Part shown: positions 24,791-34,732 of the stretch, one piece after another
Position numbering within the stretch: the stretch's first letter is position 1
Layout of the letters: every line of letters starts with the position of its first letter
Source: Candidatus Anoxychlamydiales bacterium
Lineage (GTDB): Bacteria > Chlamydiota > Chlamydiia > Chlamydiales > SM23-39
Direction of reading: 5' to 3'
NCBI GenBank assembly: GCA_011064875.1
Contig: JAAKFV010000009.1
Location: 1-36,527, forward strand
Length of the DNA stretch: 36,527 nt
The notes under the pieces: generated by a model
What the model was told of the DNA's origin: nothing
Database searches by the model: none
What the model saw: only the letters and a program-made list of their open reading frames with translations
Translations under genes and position numbers: made by a program

Positions 24791-25235
24791 TTTTGATATC
24801 TTCTTCTTTATTAATTTCTATAAGCTCTTTCCAAAATTGATGCTTCCATTGATCAACTAAGCAGCCATCTTCATTAAAAACATCTACTTTATAAGTTAAT
24901 ATTTTTTTAGATTTATCTACTGTATCATCTTGAAATTTATAAACTCTATTTCCTCTTTTTCTTTCAATTTTCTCACACAAAACATCTTGTTTATTATCCC
25001 AGAATCTCACGGTCACTACCATATCTAGATTCTCTCTAAAAATAGATAAAGGAAAATCCCAAGCAATAGATAACGTTTGACCATCTGGAGGATGTTTTTG
25101 TCTAGGATCTGGGGTTCCTACATGCGTTGATGCAAGATAGGTTCTATCCATTTTTTCATGTTGCAGATATAGATGATTTTTATAACAAGATGTAGATAAA
25201 ATTAAGATACATAAAACTAAATATTTAATTTTCAC
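24756..25235 (-). CDS. Putative lipoprotein, unrecognised
   Basis: 159 residues. MKIKYLVLCILILSTSC is a short signal peptide ending in a lipobox-like LSTSC, with Cys 17 as the likely lipid attachment site; Ser at -3 is less usual than Leu. The mature part is beta-rich with charged loops (SIAWDFPLSIF, DMVVTVRFWD, YKVDVFNEDG, WKHQFWKELIEI) and ends in an acidic DDFDENRVY. No named family was recognised. It would sit on the periplasmic side of the inner or outer membrane. The end overlaps the convergent DAHP synthase gene, and the gene is divergent from the Nudix gene 78 bases away. Confidence 0.72.
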   Translation of the reverse strand: MKIKYLVLCILILSTSCYKNHLYLQHEKMDRTYLASTHVGTPDPRQKHPPDGQTLSIAWDFPLSIFRENLDMVVTVRFWDNKQDVLCEKIERKRGNRVYKFQDDTVDKSKKILTYKVDVFNEDGCLVDQWKHQFWKELIEINKEEDIKIIDDFDENRVY

Positions 25236-25313
25236 GAGCTAAAAATACTCTCTTGCATTTTTGAATGAATAAGATTAGCATTTTTTTAATGAAATATCAA
25301 TTTTTGCTTTTAT

Positions 25314-25820
25314 ATGAACAAAAAAGATGAATCGGTCATTAGCTGTATTTTTTCAGAAGACAGAAAAAAAGTGCTTCTTATCAAAAGAAGAGATGTTCCC
25401 GTTTGGACGCTTCCTGGAGGAGGCGTAGAAGATAATGAAACAATAGAAGAAGCAATAACTAGAGAAATTTTAGAAGAGACAGGTTTTCAAACAAAAATTA
25501 AAAAAAAAGTTGGAGAATATTCACCTATTAATAAACTAGCTAAATTTACTCATTTATTTGAGTGTGAAATTGTATCTGGAGTTCCCACCTTATCAGATGA
25601 GACTCGGGACATAAAAAATTTTGATGTAGATGATTTACCAAAACTAGTACCTCCACCATATCCAGAGTGGGTAGAAGACTCTTTTAAAGATGAAAAAAAA
25701 ATGATTAAAAGAAAATTAAAATCTGTGAATTATTTAACTTTAGCAAAAAATTTAATTTTGCATCCTATTTTAGTTAGTAGATTTTTACTTGCAAAGATAG
25801 GACTTAGAATAAATTCTTAA
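25314..25820 (+). CDS. Nudix hydrolase
   Basis: 168 residues. A complete Nudix box, Gx5Ex7REUxEExGU, runs from Gly 36 to Phe 58 (key residues E42, R50, E51, E54, E55, G57), in LPGGGVEDNETIEEA then TREILEETGF. These enzymes hydrolyse nucleoside diphosphates linked to another group; the substrate cannot be told from the box. The upstream strand (VISCIFSEDRKKVLLIKRR) and downstream FECEIVSGVP...DETRDIKNF fit the fold, so the family is clear. A hydrophobic, basic C-terminal helix (about 140-168) is additional. It converges on deoC with a 31-base gap. Confidence 0.92.
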   Translation: MNKKDESVISCIFSEDRKKVLLIKRRDVPVWTLPGGGVEDNETIEEAITREILEETGFQTKIKKKVGEYSPINKLAKFTHLFECEIVSGVPTLSDETRDIKNFDVDDLPKLVPPPYPEWVEDSFKDEKKMIKRKLKSVNYLTLAKNLILHPILVSRFLLAKIGLRINS

Positions 25821-25851
25821 AAATAAGCTAAGATTTTAATGAAAGAGTAAA

Positions 25852-26499
25852 TTACTTTTCTTTTATTAATTGAAGAGACGCAGAAGTACCAATTCTGGTA
25901 GCACCAGCTTCTATAAAAAGTTTTGCATCTTCAAGAGTTTTAATGCCACCTGATGCTTTTACACCTAGATCATCACCGACTGCATATTTCATTAATAATA
26001 CATCTTGAGATGTAGCTCCACCTTTTGCAAAACCGGTAGATGTTTTTACAAATTTAGCTTTGGCTAATTTTGCTATTGTGCAAGCGGATGCTAGCTCTAG
26101 AGGATTTAGATAGCAGGTCTCTATAATTACTTTTACAGGAATATTTTTTGCTGTATCTACAACTGCTTTTATACCATCGAAAACTTTCTTAAAATCTCTA
26201 TTTTTGAGAGCCATAAAATCCATTACCATATCTATCTCTTTAGCGCCGAGATCTATTGCTTTTTGAGTCTCTTTTGCTTTTTCATCTGGAGATTTTTCGC
26301 CCAATGGAAAATCCACTACTGTAATTGGAAGAGGTTTTTTACCATGGAGTTTTTTTACAACAATTGGTAAAAACTCTGGAAAAACACATACAGCTTTAAA
26401 ACCATGCTTTATAGCTTCATCTGTTATTTTTTCGATCTCTTTTTTTGAAGCATCTTTTTTTAAAAGAGTATGATCAATGTATTGAGCTATACTATCCAT
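25852..26499 (-). CDS. deoC: Deoxyribose-phosphate aldolase
   Basis: 215-residue class I aldolase splitting deoxyribose 5-phosphate into acetaldehyde and glyceraldehyde 3-phosphate, which recovers carbon from deoxynucleosides. The active-site set is intact: Asp 90 in KEIDMVMDF, Schiff-base Lys 152 in FVKTSTGF and Lys 181 in VKASGGI. The N-terminal IDHTLLKKDAS is typical. It overlaps the end of fumC by eight bases, so the two are translated together; no functional link between them is obvious. From memory, deoC is not part of the Chlamydiaceae core, so this may be a lineage trait or an acquisition. Base composition does not stand out from its neighbours. Confidence 0.96.
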   Translation of the reverse strand: MDSIAQYIDHTLLKKDASKKEIEKITDEAIKHGFKAVCVFPEFLPIVVKKLHGKKPLPITVVDFPLGEKSPDEKAKETQKAIDLGAKEIDMVMDFMALKNRDFKKVFDGIKAVVDTAKNIPVKVIIETCYLNPLELASACTIAKLAKAKFVKTSTGFAKGGATSQDVLLMKYAVGDDLGVKASGGIKTLEDAKLFIEAGATRIGTSASLQLIKEK

Positions 26500-27877
26500 A
26501 AGGACCTAACATTTTTTTTGGGTTTACAATTTCATCAAATGTCTTCTCATCCATCATATTAAGCTCAAGCGCGGCTTCTTTTAAAGTTTTATTTTTACTA
26601 TGTGCTTCAAAAACTATTTTAGAGGCTTTATCATAGCCGATTGTTTTCATCAATGGTGTTGCTAACATTAAGTTTTGATCTAAATTTTGTTTTATTCTTT
26701 GAAGATTTGGTTTTATTCCTTTTAGACAGTGATCTAAAAAGGTTTTAGATACATCAGATATAAGCTCAATTGATTGAAGTAGATTATAGATTTTAACAGT
26801 GCGTAGTACGTTTAGCTGAAAATTTCCAGAAGCGTTAGCCATTGAAATCATATTATCATTTGCCATAACTTGCATGGCAACTAGTTTTACAGATTCACAT
26901 TGAGCTGGATTTATTTTACCCGGCATAATAGAAGAGCCCGGCTCATTAGGTGGCAGAGTTATCTCACCGATCGCGCATCTAGGACCAGACGCTAAAAGAG
27001 TGATATCATTAGCTATTTTAAAAAGTGATACAGATAAATTTTTTAAAGATGAGCTCATATGACAGAGAGCTTCTGATGAAGATAAAGCCTGAAAAAGATT
27101 ATCAGATACTGAAAACTTTTCATTTGTTATTTTAGATATCTCTTCAATCGCTATTTTTTGATAGTCTTTGTGAGTATTAACTCCTGTTCCTACAGCTGTT
27201 GCGCCAAGTGGGATTTTCAAAAATTTTTGCAAGCTAAATTTGATATTAACAATAGCTTCTGCTATGAAAGCCGAAAAAGCTGAAAACTCTTGACCGAGTG
27301 TCATTGGAACAGCATCCATAGTATGAGTTCTTCCAACTTTAATAATGTCTTTGAACTCAAATACTTTATCGTCAAAACCCTTTTTCAAATCATCCAATGC
27401 AGGAAGAAGTGTATTTTTGACTCTTTTGTATGCTGCTATATGAATAGCTGATGGAAAAGTATCATTTGTAGATTGAGCCATATTTACATCATCGTTTGGA
27501 TGCAAAGGATTTTTTGAACCAAGAGGTTTTTTGGATTTTAAAGCTGCGATATTTGAGATAACTTCATTAACGTTCATATGAGTTGGAGTGCCTGATCCTG
27601 TCTGCCAAATAAGCAAGGGAAAATGATCATCATATTTTTTATCTAAAATTTCATCACAAGCTGAAACTATTAGATCCTTTTTTTCTTTAGATAGAAGATT
27701 TAATTTGCAATTTGCGATAGCTGCTGCTTTTTTTACTATAGAAAAACTATAGATAATATCCATTGGAATTTTTTCCTTACCTATAGTGAAATTTTGAAGA
27801 TTTCTTTGAGTGCTAGCGCCCCAGAGTTTATCACTTTCAACTTCAATTTCCCCTAAGCTATCTTTTTCTTTTCTCAT
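26492..27877 (-). CDS. fumC: Fumarate hydratase, class II
   Basis: TCA-cycle enzyme interconverting fumarate and malate, cytosolic homotetramer, 461 residues as expected. Motifs: QTGSGTPTHMN (92-102), AQSTNDTFPSA (134-144), GRTHTMDAVP (182-191, active-site His 185), GTGVNTH (230-236) and GSSIMPGKINPAQCE (314-328), the fumarase/aspartase signature with catalytic Ser and Lys 321. The TAxGxG and GSS motifs agree with fumarase rather than aspartase, though aspartase cannot be fully excluded by eye. It lies 73 bases after the V-ATPase proteolipid gene and overlaps deoC, so it may be read through from the ATPase operon. Ribosome site AAAGGG precedes the ATG. Confidence 0.94.
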   Translation of the reverse strand: MRKEKDSLGEIEVESDKLWGASTQRNLQNFTIGKEKIPMDIIYSFSIVKKAAAIANCKLNLLSKEKKDLIVSACDEILDKKYDDHFPLLIWQTGSGTPTHMNVNEVISNIAALKSKKPLGSKNPLHPNDDVNMAQSTNDTFPSAIHIAAYKRVKNTLLPALDDLKKGFDDKVFEFKDIIKVGRTHTMDAVPMTLGQEFSAFSAFIAEAIVNIKFSLQKFLKIPLGATAVGTGVNTHKDYQKIAIEEISKITNEKFSVSDNLFQALSSSEALCHMSSSLKNLSVSLFKIANDITLLASGPRCAIGEITLPPNEPGSSIMPGKINPAQCESVKLVAMQVMANDNMISMANASGNFQLNVLRTVKIYNLLQSIELISDVSKTFLDHCLKGIKPNLQRIKQNLDQNLMLATPLMKTIGYDKASKIVFEAHSKNKTLKEAALELNMMDEKTFDEIVNPKKMLGPYG

Positions 27878-27950
27878 AAAAAACCCTTTAAAAATTTTAA
27901 ATTAAAAATTATTTATCTTTTTGGCCAATACTAATCCTTCTCTAATTTTT

Positions 27951-28373
27951 TTATAAAAGTAAAAGAGCAAAAACAAATGCAAAAAGAGCAAATGATTCAA
28001 TAATGCCAAGTGCTGCTGCACTTTTACCAAATATCGCTGGTTGTTTTGCTGCTGCTTGTATCGCTGTTGCTGCTGCTTTTCCTTGATATATTGCAGATAC
28101 CATAATGGCTAAGCCCGCAAAAAGAGCAATACCTACAGCAGACATAGGTGATACGGTTCCAGCTTTTAGAGAATCTCTCATTAATATCATCAACACAAAA
28201 CCATAAATAGATTGAGATGATGGCATAGCGCTAAGACCGATAAATTTACCATGACCTTCATCTACGTGTGTCATAACACCGTGAGATGCCATTCCAGCAA
28301 TTCCGCAACCAATCGCGCTTCCTATACAACCGAGGCCTAAAACTATGCCCGGTCCAAACATTGTAAAATCCAT
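27951..28373 (-). CDS. atpK: V-type ATP synthase subunit K (proteolipid)
   Basis: 140 residues, four membrane helices in two hairpins, forming the membrane rotor ring. Only the second hairpin keeps a carboxylate: Glu 126 in LGIIESFALF. Compared by memory with the sodium-binding Enterococcus hirae NtpK (L61, T64, Q65, Q110, E139), the matching positions here are Met 50 (backbone), Ser 53 and Gln 54 in MPSSQSIYG, Gln 97 in YQGK, and Glu 126. The ligand set is thus kept with a Thr to Ser change, which favours sodium over protons as the coupling ion. Last gene of the ATPase operon, 18 bases after subunit I. Confidence 0.94.
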   Translation of the reverse strand: MDFTMFGPGIVLGLGCIGSAIGCGIAGMASHGVMTHVDEGHGKFIGLSAMPSSQSIYGFVLMILMRDSLKAGTVSPMSAVGIALFAGLAIMVSAIYQGKAAATAIQAAAKQPAIFGKSAAALGIIESFALFAFVFALLLL

Positions 28374-28391
28374 ATAAAATACCTCTTATTT

Positions 28392-30296
28392 TTATTTTAA
28401 CAGTTTTAACGGATTAAATAATTTACCGTCACCTTCAAATGAGTAATGATACCATTCGATAAAATTAAGACGAAGCCCATGAATTATTCCACTCATAATA
28501 GTGAGTAAAATATTTACAGCTTGCCCAATAATTATTACTATAAAACCTATAGAGAGCCCCATTTTTACTCCCAAATCATTAAAAGTCGTTGCCATAATCA
28601 TTCCAGCGAGACCCAGTGCATATAATCGAAGATAAGACATTACATCTGCAAAAATGCTAATAACCGATGTAATTTCTATAATCCCTTTTAATCTTTTTTG
28701 AACTATAGCTAATATTACTGCTATAGCTATTCCTGAAAAAAGAAGAATTTTACCAATAAAAAAACAAGTCTCTTTATCTAAAATATTTAGAAAGTGCATC
28801 ATAGACGTTGCATTTAAAATTGATGGAAAAAATAGGTATCCTCCAATCATAAATAGAACCCAACCAAAACCAGAATAATTTTTTAATAAATATCTCAAAA
28901 AAGATAGAGCTATATGTAAAACTCCGATTAGTATGGCAGTTTCCATTAAAATATTATCTTTAAAAGTATTGAGTGCTTCGAATTGTTCTTCAGAGTTTTC
29001 TTTTTTTACAGCTTTTAATAGAAAATCTTTTCCATCTTTAGCGTTAGCTACATCTGAATATTTTTTTATCCAATCTTCATAGACATCATCTTTTTTTTCT
29101 AAATGATACTCAGCTTTTTTTGTAGCTAAATAATTTATAAACGTCGCTTTTCCAAGCGATGTTTTAATAGATGGTCCTACTCCAAAAAATGAGCCCGTTA
29201 GAGCTCCCCAAATTATACAAGCAGATGATAGAATCAAAATAAGCTTTGTAAAACGTTTTAACATCGGTTTTGGATTTTTTAATTTGAATTTCAAAAAGAG
29301 TCCAATTATTAAATATATAACTCCATACCCTGCATCAGATACGATCATCGCAAAAAATATCGCAAAGAAAATTAAAACCCACAGAGAGGGATCTTTATCT
29401 TCGGTAGAAGGAACATCGTAGATATTTACTAAATCCTCACCTACCTTTGCATTTTTTTTGTTTTCCATATAAGTCGGGACTCTATCTTTTTTTGAAATTG
29501 CAACTTCAGCATAATTAATTTGAAGAGGTTTTGTAAGCTCTTTTAATTTATCTATTTTATTTTTCGGAATCCACGCTTCTATAGCAAAAACACTCTCTTC
29601 TAAAGGATAAAATGCATCTTCTTTAGATTCATCTAAATGATAGACATTTAATTTTTTTATAAATTCTTTCGTTAAATATTTTAAGTGACAAGCTAAATGT
29701 TTTATCTCTTTTTGAGTTTTTTCAATCTGTTTTTCAACTACTATTTTCTTTTGCTCTAAAGTAGAGATTGGAGTATCTATAAAGATTTCTATCATTTTGG
29801 AATATGTTTTTCTCTCTTTATTTATAGCTATAAAATAATCTAAATCATATGCACTATTTATGTAGATGAGCTCCTCAGGCAGTTTTATTTTTTCTCTTTT
29901 AGATTTTTTTATTGTAAAAAACTGAAAATATCTATGGATTTCATCTTCTAAATTATCTACAAAATCTTTGGAAAAATCTCCAAAAGGTGATATTCTCATA
30001 ATTTCTGAATCCAAAATTCTTTTTTCTTCAAAAAGCTTTTCTACAGATTGATTTAAGTGAAGTATTTTTTTTACTAAAGTATCAGCTGATATTTTTTCAT
30101 CTACTTGCAGCTGTTTAGGTTCTTTTTTTAAGAGTTTGATTGCACTAATATAGTCTTTAACTAAAGAAGATACTTTTTTTATCTTTTTTGTTTTTGATAG
30201 AAATTCTATAAATCCTTTTTCTTGAGCTGCTTTGAAAAATACATCTATTTGATCTTTAAGACCATAAATTAAAAACTTTTTTAATTTAATTATCAT
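28392..30296 (-). CDS. atpI: V-type ATP synthase subunit I
   Basis: 634 residues, the stator membrane subunit (the equivalent of subunit a) that provides the ion half-channels. The first half is soluble and rich in Lys/Glu coiled coil (about 50-215). The second half has about seven to eight membrane helices from about residue 300 on (VLIFFAIFFAMIVSDAGYGVIYLI, then later FADVMSYLRLYALGLAGMIMA and QAVNILLTIMSGIIHGLRLNFIEWY). The RLYALGLAG helix carries the essential Arg, and GIIHGLRLNFIEWYHYS is the C-terminal family signature. It overlaps subunit D by four bases (ATGA). Confidence 0.95.
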   Translation of the reverse strand: MIIKLKKFLIYGLKDQIDVFFKAAQEKGFIEFLSKTKKIKKVSSLVKDYISAIKLLKKEPKQLQVDEKISADTLVKKILHLNQSVEKLFEEKRILDSEIMRISPFGDFSKDFVDNLEDEIHRYFQFFTIKKSKREKIKLPEELIYINSAYDLDYFIAINKERKTYSKMIEIFIDTPISTLEQKKIVVEKQIEKTQKEIKHLACHLKYLTKEFIKKLNVYHLDESKEDAFYPLEESVFAIEAWIPKNKIDKLKELTKPLQINYAEVAISKKDRVPTYMENKKNAKVGEDLVNIYDVPSTEDKDPSLWVLIFFAIFFAMIVSDAGYGVIYLIIGLFLKFKLKNPKPMLKRFTKLILILSSACIIWGALTGSFFGVGPSIKTSLGKATFINYLATKKAEYHLEKKDDVYEDWIKKYSDVANAKDGKDFLLKAVKKENSEEQFEALNTFKDNILMETAILIGVLHIALSFLRYLLKNYSGFGWVLFMIGGYLFFPSILNATSMMHFLNILDKETCFFIGKILLFSGIAIAVILAIVQKRLKGIIEITSVISIFADVMSYLRLYALGLAGMIMATTFNDLGVKMGLSIGFIVIIIGQAVNILLTIMSGIIHGLRLNFIEWYHYSFEGDGKLFNPLKLLK

Positions 30297-30892
30297 ACTC
30301 TCTCCTTTTTCAATTTAGCAATTTTAGCTTGGGATACCAAAGCAAGCTCTTGATCCCCTAGAAAAATTCTTATTTTTTTAATATAGGTTAGAGTTCTTGG
30401 AATTAATATCTTTTCAAAAAGATTTACTCTAATAGACACATCTTTTAGCTCTTTTTGAAGAGATCTTTTTTTCTCTTCTTCAACATTTATTTTTTCTTTT
30501 GCAGTAATCATATGTTTTAATTTTTGAGTTGCCCCATCAAACCAAATAGGAGTATCGAAAAGATCATAATCAGCATCATTGAAAATAATTTTTTCAAAAT
30601 TTGGAAGTTCTACTCCTGCAATATTTTCATAAGATTTTTGAACATGTTTTATCTGAGTGTATTCAATTGGATCCATATCATATTTCGATGATAATAAAAA
30701 ACAAAACTCTAAAACTTCATCAAATCTTTTTTTATGATCCTCTTTTAGTCTTTTAATTCTATTTTTTATGAGCATTACCTGCGATTGCAAAAGCGATTTT
30801 TTAAGCCTGAGAGTCGGCAGATATGTTTGAAGCTGTTTTAATAAATGCTGCTTATCTCTAAGAGCATTTTTTGTCATTTTAACACTAGCCAT
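30293..30892 (-). CDS. atpD: V-type ATP synthase subunit D
   Basis: Central-stalk subunit, about 199 residues, mostly long helices that form the rotor shaft. [20 protein letters not shown] followed by [13 protein letters not shown] is the conserved N-terminal helix, and [18 protein letters not shown] is the family's C-terminal block. An ATG at 30922 would add ten residues ([10 protein letters not shown]) and overlap subunit B by 38 bases. The ATG at 30892 gives the standard start, has GAGAGAAA upstream and leaves an eight-base overlap with subunit B. I prefer 30892. Confidence 0.93.
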   Translation of the reverse strand: MASVKMTKNALRDKQHLLKQLQTYLPTLRLKKSLLQSQVMLIKNRIKRLKEDHKKRFDEVLEFCFLLSSKYDMDPIEYTQIKHVQKSYENIAGVELPNFEKIIFNDADYDLFDTPIWFDGATQKLKHMITAKEKINVEEEKKRSLQKELKDVSIRVNLFEKILIPRTLTYIKKIRIFLGDQELALVSQAKIAKLKKERV

Positions 30893-32198
30893 AGCTTTTT
30901 TCTCTCGGCCAGTATTTTTCAACTAAACTTTTTTTCATAGCAACTTCTTCTTTATTGAAACACTCAGCTAACATTGTCCATCCCGCATCTAAAGCCTCTT
31001 CTAAAGTTATATTTACATCCAAGTTCATAAGTTTAGATTCAAAAAAATGAGAAAATTTTAATAATTTTTCATCAAAATGAGATAATTTAAATCCCATTGA
31101 CTCCCTTTCTTTAGCTTTTTTAGAGTCTGCATAGAGCCTTATGAGTGTATTTGCTACCTCAGAATGATCTTCTCTAGTTACTTTTCCAATAACATTTTGT
31201 TTTAATCGAGAAAGAGATCCAAAAGGATCGATCATAGCGTTGTGCAGATAAAACTGCCCTTCAGTTATATATCCAGTATTATCTGGAATAGGATGGGTTA
31301 CATCATCACCTGGCATTGTTGTAACAGATACAATTGTAATAGATCCACTTTGATCGATATCCACAGCTTTTTCATACCTCGATGCTAAATCTGAATACAA
31401 AGATCCAGGATAACCTCTATTTGAAGGAATCTGATCCATAGAAATAGATATCTCTTTTAGAGAATCTGCAAAAGCTGTCATATCTGTTAAAAGAACTAGA
31501 ACAGTTTTTCCCTCAGTTGCAAATTTCTCTGCAGAAGCTAGCGCCATATCTGGCACTAAAATACACTCTACAGCTGGATCTGTAGCTAGATGAATAAATA
31601 AAACAGTTTTATCAATACTAGCAGATTTTTCAGCGTTATCGATAAATGCTTGATAATCATCAAATCTAAGTCCCATACCACCTATTATTACAATATCAGC
31701 GTCTGTTTGATTTGCAATTCTCATAAGAAGTTGATTATAGGGCTCACCTGCTATTGAAAATATTGGAATTTTTTGCGACTTAACAAGGCAATTAAATACA
31801 TCGATCATAGGAATATTTGTTCTAATAATATCTCTTGGGATTATTCTTTTTGTAGGGTTAAAAGATGGAGTATTGATATTTATTTTTTCACCAATAATTT
31901 CAGGGCCACCATCGATAGGAGCGCCAATACCTGAAAAACATCTACCAAGAAGAGAAGTTGAAAAAGTAACGGTCATCTGTTTATTTAAGAAACTTACTCT
32001 ATCACCTGTTGATATTCCTCTAACATCTTCAAATACCTGAAGCGTTACTAGATCTTTATCAAATTTCAGAACAGAACCATATGTTGTAGTGCCATCAGAT
32101 TTAAAGATAGTAGCTAGCTCACCTAAAGCAACATTTGTTGCTCTAATAGTAATTAAACTCCCTCTCATATCAATTATACGATCGTAAACTTTAAGCAT
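30885..32198 (-). CDS. atpB: V-type ATP synthase subunit B
   Basis: 437-residue non-catalytic nucleotide-binding subunit of the V1 head. It carries [23 protein letters not shown] at the start, the [17 protein letters not shown] block, [31 protein letters not shown], and [15 protein letters not shown] near the middle with [21 protein letters not shown] after it. There is no consensus P-loop (SIAGEPYNQ replaces it), as expected for B. Nine bases separate it from subunit A upstream, and it overlaps subunit D downstream. Length is close to the usual value. Confidence 0.96.
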   Translation of the reverse strand: MLKVYDRIIDMRGSLITIRATNVALGELATIFKSDGTTTYGSVLKFDKDLVTLQVFEDVRGISTGDRVSFLNKQMTVTFSTSLLGRCFSGIGAPIDGGPEIIGEKININTPSFNPTKRIIPRDIIRTNIPMIDVFNCLVKSQKIPIFSIAGEPYNQLLMRIANQTDADIVIIGGMGLRFDDYQAFIDNAEKSASIDKTVLFIHLATDPAVECILVPDMALASAEKFATEGKTVLVLLTDMTAFADSLKEISISMDQIPSNRGYPGSLYSDLASRYEKAVDIDQSGSITIVSVTTMPGDDVTHPIPDNTGYITEGQFYLHNAMIDPFGSLSRLKQNVIGKVTREDHSEVANTLIRLYADSKKAKERESMGFKLSHFDEKLLKFSHFFESKLMNLDVNITLEEALDAGWTMLAECFNKEEVAMKKSLVEKYWPREKSYG

Positions 32199-32207
32199 AA
32201 AACTTTC

Positions 32208-33956
32208 CTATATATTTAATTTCTCTTTTATTCTTGTAAGTAGCTGTTTATATTCAGATGATTCATATGTTAGATAGTTCAAATTCTTCAAATCATTTTG
32301 AATATCTAAAAAAAAGTTTCTTGCATCATCGAGTGTATCAAACTTAAATTCTTTATCAAAAATTGTCTGAAGCAGATCAAACATTTTAGCGGTTCTATTA
32401 ATTGGACAATAAGCATCTACAACATCGAATGAATTTTGTTGTAAAAAGCACATATCGTAAATTTGTGATTTCAAAAATAAAATCATATCTTCTATTGAAA
32501 TCCCCTCTTCTCCTACAACTTCCATTCTTTTTAAAATCTCATTTCCTTGAACAAATATTTTCTGAGCTTTTTTAACTTTGCCCCTCCAATTATCGCTATA
32601 ATCTTTTAATTCATGAGATGCTTTATCTAAATATTTTGTCCAAGAAATAATAGGATCGATAGCAGGATATTTTCTTGCATCTGATCTTTCTCTAGAAAGC
32701 CCCCAAAAAGCTCCAACAACATTAAGCGTTGATTGAGTGACCGGCTCTTCAAAGTTTCCGCCAGCAGGAGATACAGCTCCACCAATTGTTAAAGATCCTA
32801 ATTTTTTATTTTTAATTTCAATAGCTCCTGCTCTTTCATAAAAAGCAGCTATTCTAGATGCTAAGTACGCTGGAAAAGCCTCTTCTCCTGGAATCTCTTC
32901 TAATCTTCCCGACATCTCTCTCATCGCTTGCGCCCATCTAGATGTAGAGTCAGCTAAAACTAAAATATCGAGTCCCATTTGACGATAGTACTCAGCGATG
33001 GTAACCGCCATATAAACAGATGCTTCTCTCGCAGCTACGGGCATAGAAGAAGTATTACAAATAATAACTGTACGATTAATGAGAGGTTCATTTGTTTTAC
33101 TATCTATAAGCCTTGGAAACTCTCTTAAAACTTCAACAACCTCACCTGCTCTCTCTCCACATGCAGCTACTATTACTATATCTACATCTGTATGTTTTGC
33201 TAAGTGGTGTTGAAGAACTGTTTTGCCTGCGCCAAAAGGCCCTGGCGTACAAAAAGTGCCACCTTTTAAAACAGGAAAAGGTGTATCTAAAATTCTCATG
33301 CCAGTTGTCATCATTTTAGAAGGACTTTGTCTTTTTCCCTCAATAAGTGGCATTTTAATTGGCCATCTTTGAAGCATTGAAATGTTTAGCTCTTTTCCAT
33401 TTGCATCTTTTGCTTTTACAATCGTCTCTTCAATTGTATAAGATCCATTTTTTGCTACCCATGTAATTTCAAGCTCACCTCTATTTGCAAATGGAACCAT
33501 AATTTGATGATTAAAATGACTCTCTTTTACCTCTCCTAAAAAATCTCCTCTTTTAACTTTTGTGCCAACTTTTATTTTCGATACAAAGTCCCATTTTTTG
33601 TCTCTATCTAATGCATTTAAATAAAGCCCTCGAGATAAGAAAAAACCTGCTTTTTCTGCAATTTTCTCTAAAGGGTTTTGAAGTCCATCATAAATCGATG
33701 TTAAAAGACCTGGCCCTAGCTCTGCTTCCAAAAGATGAGAAGAGAATTCAACTTCTGCATTTACTTTAATACCACTTGTATCTTCAAAAACCTGAATTTT
33801 AGCAACATTAGACGCTATTTCTATTACCTCTGATGCAAATAATCTACTTCCAAGTTTGACAAAAGAGACTTCACCTTGTTTTATATCACCTTCAAAAAGA
33901 ACATGAAGTAGATTTCCGAAAGCTTTTATAACTGTTCCTGTTGCTTTTTTTTCCAT
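32208..33956 (-). CDS. atpA: V-type ATP synthase subunit A (catalytic)
   Basis: 582-residue catalytic subunit of the V1 head. The P-loop [11 protein letters not shown] is near residue 240, followed by [53 protein letters not shown] (catalytic Glu region) and [15 protein letters not shown]. The A-type non-homologous insert is present around residues 115-200 ([26 protein letters not shown]). All are normal for the A/V family, so ATP hydrolysis and synthesis are both possible. AAAGGG precedes the ATG, and ten bases separate it from the upstream gene. Gene order matches Chlamydia. Confidence 0.97.
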   Translation of the reverse strand: MEKKATGTVIKAFGNLLHVLFEGDIKQGEVSFVKLGSRLFASEVIEIASNVAKIQVFEDTSGIKVNAEVEFSSHLLEAELGPGLLTSIYDGLQNPLEKIAEKAGFFLSRGLYLNALDRDKKWDFVSKIKVGTKVKRGDFLGEVKESHFNHQIMVPFANRGELEITWVAKNGSYTIEETIVKAKDANGKELNISMLQRWPIKMPLIEGKRQSPSKMMTTGMRILDTPFPVLKGGTFCTPGPFGAGKTVLQHHLAKHTDVDIVIVAACGERAGEVVEVLREFPRLIDSKTNEPLINRTVIICNTSSMPVAAREASVYMAVTIAEYYRQMGLDILVLADSTSRWAQAMREMSGRLEEIPGEEAFPAYLASRIAAFYERAGAIEIKNKKLGSLTIGGAVSPAGGNFEEPVTQSTLNVVGAFWGLSRERSDARKYPAIDPIISWTKYLDKASHELKDYSDNWRGKVKKAQKIFVQGNEILKRMEVVGEEGISIEDMILFLKSQIYDMCFLQQNSFDVVDAYCPINRTAKMFDLLQTIFDKEFKFDTLDDARNFFLDIQNDLKNLNYLTYESSEYKQLLTRIKEKLNI

Positions 33957-33966
33957 TTTTTTCCCT

Positions 33967-34728
33967 TTATAAATTTTCTATTTTTTCTCTTCCAATCTCT
34001 TCACTTAATTTATAAAAATCCTCTACTATAATAAGTAGAGCTGCATAAGAGAGTATCTGATCGATTGAAAATGGTTTTTTTTCTGAAAATATTTCTATTT
34101 GATTAAATTTATATTTTAAAAGATCTAGATGTAGTTTTTTCGGATCATTTATATGTTTTTTATATATTTTTTTTACTTTGTGATACTCATGTGGAGGCTC
34201 AAAGCTATCTTGATCTTTTTGCGCTAAAATATATGCGACAAAATCGTCAGTAAAATCTTCAAATTGCAATTCTTTTAAAATATCTCTATTCAACTTTTTA
34301 GCTCTAAGCGCAGTAGTGATAAGTCTTAGTTCTCTTTCAAACTTAAAATAAAATTTTAAAAAATCTTTTTGCGTGCTTTTTATATTATTAAAAAAAGAAG
34401 CTACCAAAAAAGAAAAATACTTTAATCTATCTTCTGTTTTTTCATATCTATCTAAAAAATCAAAAACAAAATCATCAAAAAAATCTTTTATCAAAATTGC
34501 ATCTTCCAATTCAGCTGTATTCAAGTTTCCTCTTGGATCTATCTCTTTATTTAGCCAAAGAAGTCTCAAATTAGTAACATCAATAAATATTTTAAATATT
34601 TTAGCTTTCTCTAAATCACTATCACTTAAATTCACTTTTAACATAAATTTTAGCTCTTCGAAAGTAATATCTGGTTTAGCTTTTAAAGAAATAGTTGGAA
34701 GAGCTGCTGCTAAATAGTAATATTTCAT
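33967..34728 (-). CDS. Chlamydial V-type ATPase C-like subunit (DUF2764)
   Basis: 253 residues, mostly helical, without a P-loop or membrane segment. It begins MKYYYLAAALPTISL and has charged helices such as DFLDRYEKTEDRLKYFSFLV and YYKFERELRLITTALRAKK-like regions. Its place, between subunits E and A and four bases after E, is that of Chlamydia CT309, which is annotated DUF2764 and thought to stand in for subunit C. No canonical subunit C is otherwise present, and no subunit F was seen. Assignment leans mostly on synteny and helical content. Confidence 0.82.
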   Translation of the reverse strand: MKYYYLAAALPTISLKAKPDITFEELKFMLKVNLSDSDLEKAKIFKIFIDVTNLRLLWLNKEIDPRGNLNTAELEDAILIKDFFDDFVFDFLDRYEKTEDRLKYFSFLVASFFNNIKSTQKDFLKFYFKFERELRLITTALRAKKLNRDILKELQFEDFTDDFVAYILAQKDQDSFEPPHEYHKVKKIYKKHINDPKKLHLDLLKYKFNQIEIFSEKKPFSIDQILSYAALLIIVEDFYKLSEEIGREKIENL

Positions 34729-34732
34729 AAAT

